Assembly: GCA_032158295.1 (NCBI GenBank)
Contig: CM063253.1
Location: 8,277,001-8,341,000, forward strand
Length of the DNA stretch: 64,000 bases
Reading direction: 5' to 3'
Source of the DNA: Pycnopodia helianthoides
Taxonomy: Eukaryota; Echinodermata; Asteroidea; Forcipulatida; Asteriidae
Position numbers and translations under genes: made by a program. The notes beneath the pieces were generated by a model that saw only the letters and a list, made by a program, of their open reading frames with translations, had not been told where the DNA came from and did not search any database. This document shows positions 56,291-64,000 of this stretch, piece after piece. The number at the start of each line of letters is the position of its first letter. Position 1 is the stretch's first letter.

Positions 56291-57798
56291 TAATTCTCCC
56301 TACACATAATTCTCCCCTTTTCAATCATTGTTCCAGGCATCTATTGACAGTGCATCAGTGCCAGTATTGTGGAAAAAATCTACAATTGTCACAATTCCAA
56401 AAATGCGCAATTTCAAGGAAATGAATGATCTGCGCCCAGTGGCTCTTACATCAGTACCAATGAAGTGTCTGGAAAAGATTATCTTGAACAGGTTACTACC
56501 TTTTGTTACTGAAACCATTGACAAATACCAGTTCGCTTATCGCCCCCATAGGAGTGCAGAGGATGCTGCTCTTACTTTGTTGAATGGTATCTTTGAGCAC
56601 TTGGAGAAAGCAGGGGCTTTCGTTAAAGTTCTCTTTGTGGATTTCTCAAGTGCCTTTAACACCATTCAGCCACATCTTCTTGCCCGTAAACTAATCAATT
56701 TGAATGTTAACCCAAACTTATTCTATGGATCAACGATTTTTTACTAAATAGTTAAGTCAACGAGTTAAAGTGAACTCATACCCTGTCATCTGTTCAACAC
56801 ACTTTCACAGGTGCCCCATAGGGATGTGTTTTATCACCCGTTTTGTACACTTTATATACCAATGATCTAACGGCGGTGACATCAACGCATAAAATTATGT
56901 AGTATGTGGATGACACGGCTATTGTTGGGTTTTTGGATGGTAAAAGGGAATCTCTAGATTGCTTCACTGATGAAGTGACACAGTTTATCCAGTGGTGTGA
57001 TGAAAACTATCTAGAACTCAATGTCAGTAAAACTAAAGAAATGGTGTTTGGTTTTAGGAAAAATAGATCTCCTGTTGCGCCAGTTTTTATTAAAGGTGTA
57101 TGTGTGGAAGCAGTGTCCGAATACAAATATCTAGGAACTGAAATTGACAACCAACTGAATTTTGAAGCATGTGCCAAATCAAAATATAGTAAATTGCAAC
57201 AACGTCTATTTTTTCTACGCAAGCTCAACTCTTTTCGTGTGGACAAAACGATCTTGCAATTGTTCTACCAGTCTATTGTACAGAGTATTCTCACCTTTTG
57301 TCTTGTTTGTGTTTTCGGAAATATGAGGTCCAAGGATAGGATTAAGTTGGAAAGAATAGTCAAGCAAGCAAGTAAAGTAATTGGCCTTCAACAAGAGTCT
57401 CCAGAGGCACTATGTAAATCTCTAATGTGCAATAGAATAAACTCTATTATTTCTGACCCCGACCATCCACTACATGCCAAATTCCAGACCAACCCCAGAA
57501 GTAAACGTTTTTTACAAAGAAGGATCAGAACACAGCGATACGGCAGCTCATTTGTTCCAGCAGCTATCAAATGGTACAATGAGCAGTTGAAGCGATGAGC
57601 TGTCGTGTGGCTGGCTCTGATCCCTAATTTGCAATTGTCTTGTGCTGTTTTATGTGTGTATTTTAATGCAATTTTTAAAGTTGTAACATTTCGTTACTGA
57701 TCGTTTGTATTGTATTTGCCTAGAGCTCTTTGCCAAGGCCATTTTAATTTCCCCAGTGAGGGATAATAAAGTTTTTATCTATCTATCTATCTATCTAT
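56290..57798 (+). pseudogene. 5'-truncated L2/CR1-like LINE reverse transcriptase, decayed
   Basis: RT motifs in order: DLRPVALTSVPMKCLEK, QFAYRPHRSAEDAALTLL, LFVDFSSAFNTIQPHLL, LSPVLYTLYTNDL, the YVDD active site (56,903-56,914) and LELNVSKTKEMVFGF. It ends in AATAAA and an (ATCT)n tail. Breaks seen: a frameshift near 56,730-56,760, and in-frame stops at 56,819-56,821 (in the GAPQG motif) and 56,900-56,902, directly before YVDD. The endonuclease domain and 5' end are missing. Confidence 0.88.
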
Positions 57799-58093
57799 AA
57801 GGACAAAATGTACAAGTTTGGTCTGTTTATACTTTGTAGCCAATGAAACTATGGTCATCTTTTTATAGAGTGCGACAAATATGATAATGCTTGCATGGTT
57901 ATTTGTAGAAAATATCATCAACAAGTATTTTAAACAATCCGCATTTTTATCTCTTTGATTGTGCTAGAATTCTTGGTATTCATATTACTGATGATGAAGT
58001 TCTACTTTTAATTGGTAAATTGCATACAATTATTTGGAATATTCGATGTGAAGTATCAACAAAGGTTGATCAAAAATGATCACGCTGATACTC

Positions 58094-58453
58094 TTAAAGG
58101 AACATTACAGAATTGGTAAGAAAAAAAACTTGTAAAATATGCTTTTTTATCACAGATTTACATAACACTTACGTGGTCTAATGATGATGATAGCAGAAAA
58201 CATCCCTTGAAATATTTCTGTCTGAAATGTCATATTTGATGAGAAATGAATATACTAATTTTCCGATTGGATTGGATATACTAATTTTCCGATTGTGATT
58301 TCATGCAAATGTGTAATCGGTTTTTCACTATTTTCTCGTGACTCAGATGGCCGATCTATCTCAAACTTCTACAGGTTTGTCAGTTTATGGTGGATTACAT
58401 AACTACCAGCAACTGTTTTGTTAGCAAAAACCAATTCTGTAATGTTCCTTTAA
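58094..58453. mobile_element. TTAA-flanked MITE with ~20-bp perfect terminal inverted repeats
   Basis: TTAA then AGGAACATTACAGAATTGGT at the left; the exact reverse complement followed by TTAA at the right. About 360 bp, non-coding. Confidence 0.85.
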
Positions 58454-58851
58454 AGTTTACAAAAGCAAACTGAAAAGATTCATTTTTGCAGCAGCAGATT
58501 ATGTAGAGAACCCTTTCAACCAATTTATGCCCAAAACAGTGCTTTGTGCCGTTTCGAAAACGAAAAGCTTAAAGGCACTGGACACTTTTGGTAATTACTT
58601 AAAATAATTTTTAGCATAAAAACTTACTTGGTAACGAGTAATGGAGAGCTGTTGATAGTATAAAACATTGTGAGAAACGACTCCCTCTGAAGTAACGTAT
58701 AGTTTTTGAGAAAGAGGTAATTTCTCACTCAAATAATAAAATAATAATAACCAAAAATTATAAATGAAATTGTTTTTACAATGCAGAGCAAAAAGGTAAA
58801 TAGCGTCATTTTCGTTAATATTTTATTTGAATAACAAATTATTTCAGGTTC

Positions 58852-59230
58852 AGAAGTGATAAGTTCCAAAGGGAACAATAACTGCCTCTCGTTAACGGCT
58901 ACCGGTAATTCTTATGGCGATTATTTTTTAATGGATGAACACAATATTTTTAAAGGCTCTGATGGATCATTATTTTCTCTCTTCACAGTTGACTTGTAAA
59001 ATATTAATGACGATGACATTATTTAGCTTTAATATCTTTCTTTCATCAACATGATAATGTCAAAAACTAATGTATTACATGTAGCAATTAATCAGTAAGA
59101 GAAGTTTGATTCCAGGTAAAAGCCTTTACAAACTAGACGTGTTCATCCTTGTAAAAAATAATCGCCATAAAAATTACCGGTAGCCGTTAATGAGAGGCAC
59201 TTATCGTTCCTTACATGGACTTATCACTTT
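58852..59230. mobile_element. Inverted-repeat element with ~90-bp arms
   Basis: Left arm 58,852-58,942 and right arm 59,139-59,230 pair imperfectly; the core TTAACGGCTACCGGTAATT is best conserved. About 196 bp lie between them. Possible AAATTAT flanking repeats are weak. Confidence 0.65.
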
Positions 59231-60925
59231 TTAACACGAAATTATCTGTTTTCAATGACAATAATAACGAGGAGGACAATATTGTACGTAAATAACAAGC
59301 CTTGGATACATTCTGAAAGTTGAACCACGATTGTAGTAATCTACTGCAAGAGTCTTGAAAACTAGGCCTGAACATCTTTTCAGCAAACTCGAGCGTTAGG
59401 GATGGGGTCGAAAATGCTCAGACCATGAAGGTCTTCGGACCAAGATGGAGTAAGGAATAGTAGTCTAGTCAATCTATGGTTTGACATATACAAAATTGCA
59501 ACAGAAATTATTTTTTTGCAAGTGTCTCTTCCCAAACAGAAATTCTCACAAGTTAGTAAGATAATAATCTCATTTGGATGACCACATTATGTTTCAGACA
59601 GGGTGGTATGACATTTCTCTACAGTGATTATCACTAGTAATCCTAATATACAATTTCCACTTATACAAAATTTGCAGTGACTATATCTATAAAAATATTG
59701 TGTGGAATTTTTTTAAATTTTTTATTTATATTATATATTACTGAAAATAGAGGCAAAAGCGGCATTTTTTAATTTATGCAAATTAGGCATATTTCCCCTA
59801 CTTCCTTTTTTCTACTTTTTTGATTTTTCACGAGACACTTGCAATTTTGTCTATGTACATGTGTATATTATGTCAAACCATATTGACAAGACTAGTGTGA
59901 TTATTTTTCTTGAAGTGTCCTCCCATTTCTAATTGTCTTCCCATTGGTCAAAACTTATCGCACCACACCGTAACCTGTGACCTTTGCTGGACAATCAACG
60001 ATTTGATTGGACAATGGCACCAACAGTAACATCTGATGATATTTCTATGGATTTATAATGCGAACAAAACTAGTCATACGATTACGAGTATGAAATCAAA
60101 AGTGAATTCGGACGTGGGATTATAATCCAGTTTTATCTTGTTTGGAGGCTAAAATGTAAGTAAAATTTCATAAATATTTTTTAGATTTACAGAGTAGCAT
60201 ACCATATTATACAAGCGTAACTAGGGTAAATGCTAGAAGGCCAAAACGGGGCTCTAAGTCTACACAACTTTCACTGATGTGATACGTTGTTACACACCTA
60301 CATTCAGTGATGGTTAGTCTGTGTATTACCAATTCCGTGACAAATATGATTTGTGATAATAACTTGTAATATTAAATGCGGTGTTATCGTCATGGTGGTC
60401 GTTCCAACACTTCCTGCACGTTCCATATGATTCTGTATTAAAAATGATGAATGGTAACTTGTCGCTAGCCTCTTAATTATTATTATTTTTTTTCATAATA
60501 AAATAAATGCAAATGACCGATTAAAATATGATTCATATTGTTGGTACTGATAAAAATAGTGATAGTTTCAAGTTTGGTGTTGAAGCCATGCATCACATTA
60601 CGTTGCAAATGCAAGTCTAGCCCTGGTCATGCTGGTAGGACTCCAGTTTCTGTCGTATGCAGTAACAAGGGAGTCTTTCTATAAATCCTATAATTTCTTC
60701 TTTAAAATCAAATTTTTGAATGGGCATTGGCCATTTTTCTTTTTGAAACCACAATGCTTGGCAAGAGAATTGGAATGGGAACCATCCACTTTCATTTTCA
60801 TTGGGAAAATCTTTGGCTTTTTGGGGTGACGTGGGAATATTTTCAAGGGTCACCAACATTTTGTACATGTTCAGGGCTCGAATTTGGGCGAAAATCCACA
60901 GGACCACAAAAGGCTTGTGTTGTGG

Positions 60926-60970
60926 TTTAGATAGATAGATAGATAGATAGATACATTTATTCAAGTTGTA
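60926..60970 (-). repeat. (ATCT)n tail of a second LINE-like 3' end
   Basis: The minus strand reads AATAAATG followed by (TATC)n, the same kind of 3' terminus as the LINE at 57,760-57,798. Only the tail is recognisable. Confidence 0.45.
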
Positions 60971-61110
60971 GCTCAAATTGTTTCCTAGACCAGAATTTGT
61001 TTTGGAAAACCAGAATCAAAATAATCAAAATAAGAAAAACTTACTGAGTCCTGGCAACATGCATTTGACTGATTTCTGTTGGAACATTTAAAAAGCACTA
61101 TAGAGTATAG

Positions 61111-62333
61111 GGTGACTGCTCTATATTCCGACACCCCTATGTTCCGACACCCCTATGTTCCGACACCCCTATGTTCCGACACCCCTATATTCCGACAACT
61201 CAACCTATATTCCGACACCCCTATGTTCCAACACCCCTATGTTCCGTCACCCCTATATTCCGACACCCCTATGTTCCGACACCCCTATATTCCGACACCC
61301 CTATATTCCGACAGCTCAAACACCTCTATGTTCCGACACCCCTATGTTCCGACAACCTGCACCAACATTTTGTGCTAGCCATTTTCGAGGAAAGCTGTTC
61401 GACTTCAGGAAACTACATCACATTTAATTCATAATCTTAGTCAATCTGATGCCGTATGTCCTCAGAAAAGTTTAATTCACATTAAAGACGATGGATGGAC
61501 ACTAATTAGTAATTGTCAAAGACAAGTCTTCTCACAAGTGTATCTCAACATATGCATAACCTGTGAAAATTTGAGCTCAAATGGTCGTCGAAGTTGCGAG
61601 ATACAAAGAGTCATTTGACATGATGGAAATTAGAGCTGTGACGCTCAAATAATGACAAATTCATAAAAAAATGTTTCCCACCTTAGTTTTGGCCTTATTA
61701 TTACCATTATTGGTGAGTGACGTTTATTGTCGTTTTCCACCCCATCCCAAATCCAACCTACGGAGAACCTTCATTTGATTATATAATCAAGAATAAAATG
61801 TTGTTTTTTTCAAAATCTTTGTACATGCGTATTCCGAAATAGCATCGCTTGACTGAGAATTTAATTCGATCGACAAGGCAAAAGCGCGACGTTTGTCTCG
61901 ACGTCGTGACACTGCCATGCTATATACACGGCAAAAGTTTGTGCTACGTCGCACTCTTCTGGAATTTAATTCATCCAATTATTTGAGTTCGACACGGCAA
62001 AAGTGCGACGTTTAGCGCAGGCCTAATGAAATTGAATGAAGTTATGCCAAAATTCATCGAGAAACCTTTTGGTAATTGTATTTTTACCAGAGTAATAGGC
62101 GAAAATAACGTGTCGGAACATAGGGGTGTCGGAACATAGGGGTGTCGGAACATAGGGGTGTGGGAACATAGGGGTGTCGGAATATAGGGGTGTCGGAATA
62201 TAGGTTCATTTGTCAGAACATAGGGGTGTCGGAACATAGGGGTGTCGGAATATAGGGGTGTCGGAACATAGGGATGTCGGAATATAGGCTGAGTTGTCGG
62301 AACATAGGGGTGTCGGAATATAGGTGTGTAACC
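61111..62333. mobile_element. Inverted-repeat element built of 16-bp arrays, 8-bp TSD
   Basis: Flanked by GAGTATAG at 61,103-61,110 and 62,334-62,341. The termini are related inverted repeats (GGTGACTGCTCTATATTCC and GGTTACACACCTATATTCC). Each arm is a tandem array of CCGACACCCCTATGTT-type units (left 61,125-61,360; right 62,108-62,325, opposite orientation). The centre, 61,360-62,100, has no coding potential. An 8-bp duplication fits hAT- or P-type transposition; family unknown. Confidence 0.82.
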
Positions 62334-62341
62334 GAGTATAG

Positions 62342-64000
62342 TACTAAGAGTAGACTGAAGAGATGTATCTCATCTGTCTTTTGGGGTAATATAACTTACT
62401 TCATTGCGCGATAGAACTGAAACTTTTTTTAAAAGGTATCAAACTCAAAGTCAACATTTGAACAAATTTGTTTCTGTTAAAGATTTTGATATCACACACT
62501 GACACAGTGAGGTACATGTATAATTGTTACTCAATCGAAAAACACAAGATACCCGGACTTGCACAGTCTGCATAGCACAGGTTATAGACAACCTCAACGC
62601 CATCGGCCTACAACATGATCAGGGTGTTCATGCTGCCCAGGATTGGCCTGGACGGCAAAAAATGAATTTCTAACTAAACCTGTGGTCACAATGTCTTGAG
62701 CCGAGTTCGGCCCCGAGTAGCGTCAACTATAATAAGTTTACTGGCCCGACACTAAAACCACTGGTCTTGGGCCTGCGGTCCAGTGTCAAATTCGAGCCCT
62801 GATGTTGTAGGCATTGGTAAGCCTCGATCTCAAATGTGGGGTGGTTCAGGATTTCACATCAAAGAAAGTCAAGGAAAGTATAAATGAGAAAATGGCGTAA
62901 AGATACACTACAGTCAGAAAACTGTTCCCAAATGCCAACCATCATAGGCCCCCTAATTTAATTATTATCATTCAAACTTGACGTAGACTGGAGTTGGTTG
63001 TAAGAATAAATTTAATATTTCAACAAGTCAAGTTGGTCTAATCATTACTACAATGCCTGTTCATTTGGTTAGTACAGTTTAAAGGTGTCAACAGTCAACA
63101 GTCGAAGTGGTGATAATCGTAACCGCAGTTCTCTCCACGGTTGCATAAGGGATGTGACCAAGAACTTGAATGTTCACAGCTACTACTCCAAGTTCTTCCC
63201 AATACATGCACTCTTCTTGGATTGGAAAAAGTGGCTGTTTTCATTTTGCTCTTATGCAGAAGTGTCTGAAGGTCATTTAGTACTCCTATAACTGTAGTAT
63301 GAGGTTCGTTCTGCTATCGTCTCCACAAATGTAGCGGTTGTAGTTCTAGGAGTAATTATTTGGGGGAAAGACGCCCGTTCAAAACTTTCCCATAAACTTT
63401 TAGATTTCTTAACGGAATTAGATTTCTTTGCAAAATGATACTGCCATTTCAACGAAGGAGCAAGACATTTAAAAATATGACTAAAAATTGGTACGCAAAT
63501 GTCAGACTGTAATAAAATCACAAAGCCTGGTGAATAAACATTGTTTACATGTACGCTTACATTTTAGTCATACACAAACAAAAAATCACTATATTTTGGG
63601 ACAGAGATTGTGATCCATGGATCATTATTGAAATATTAAGAATTATAACACACCTCTTGCTAGTTCTGTATTATGGTTGGCTGAAACATGGTCACGTGGG
63701 GTTAACTAATATAGGCTATGGTATGAGATTTGCGCCACCGTGAAAGACATCGCATGGGCTGGTAAACTGAGAACTCTGTATTGTTAAACTATGGGGATTT
63801 GGAGGTAGAATTGGCTGAACTATTGTGGGATTAGGGAGGTTAACATTATGTCATGACTAAATTTCCAAAGCAGCTCACTAACTATCGAACACAATGATGC
63901 CCCGTGCTTGCACTATATAGATGATTACATCAGCACATTTAACATTCAGCAGTCAAGGATACAGTTCAGACATTACCAAAAATTAAAAACACTATTAAAA
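62342..64000. other. No gene or repeat recognised
   Basis: AT-rich DNA with only short open frames and no domain I can recognise. Confidence 0.4.

Noticed and set aside
60617..60976. A 119-codon minus-strand frame
   Set aside because: It runs into the (ATCT)n tail and has no recognisable domain or supporting splice sites.
61079..61434. Three overlapping frames with repeated MFRHPYVPTP peptides
   Set aside because: By-product of the 16-bp array of the inverted-repeat element; all three frames are open because 16 is not a multiple of 3.

Overview
The window is eukaryotic (metazoan) genomic DNA: intron-rich, full of dispersed repeats, and dominated by one long minus-strand gene. I think the source is an echinoderm, most likely a sea star. 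The protein is a deuterostome/protostome-type large lipid transfer protein, and the intronic repeat families (TTAA-flanked 'AGGCACTGGACAC' elements and two tRNA-derived SINE families) look like those I associate with sea-star genomes. This is inference from memory and was not searched.

Layout. Positions 1-3813 hold the 5' part of a decayed LTR retrotransposon on the minus strand (gag, protease, start of reverse transcriptase, cut by the window edge). A near-perfect foldback element (2206-3518) is inserted in its leader and flanked by a 9-bp target duplication. Positions 3815-6300 are a ~50-bp minisatellite. Positions 7831-54835 are a single minus-strand gene that I resolve into 43 coding exons with consistent splice phases, except for one unresolved junction. 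It predicts a secreted protein of about 3,530 residues. Its parts in order are: signal peptide, vitellogenin-type lipid-binding N-terminal module, a furin-like RKRR site near residue 801, open beta-sheet domains, one 2.2-kb exon, a helix-rich region, a von Willebrand D domain, a C8-like cysteine block, and a C-terminal VWA-like fold without a recognisable metal site. This is the architecture of an apolipophorin / apolipoprotein-B-family large lipid transfer protein, which would carry lipid in coelomic fluid. A TATA box lies about 95 bp upstream of the ATG.

Positions 54,940-64,000 contain no host gene that I can support. They hold a decayed L2/CR1-like LINE (about 56,290-57,798), several MITE-like elements, and a second inverted-repeat element (61,111-62,333) flanked by an 8-bp duplication and built from inverted arrays of a 16-bp repeat.

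The most unusual signal lies inside the lipoprotein gene. Several introns contain duplicated copies of the neighbouring exon end, including its splice donor. Intron 12 is almost entirely about 23 copies of its own 5' splice site, and intron 18 holds a minisatellite that resembles a segment of exon 18. Exons 21 and 35 have a duplicated 3' end in the following intron.
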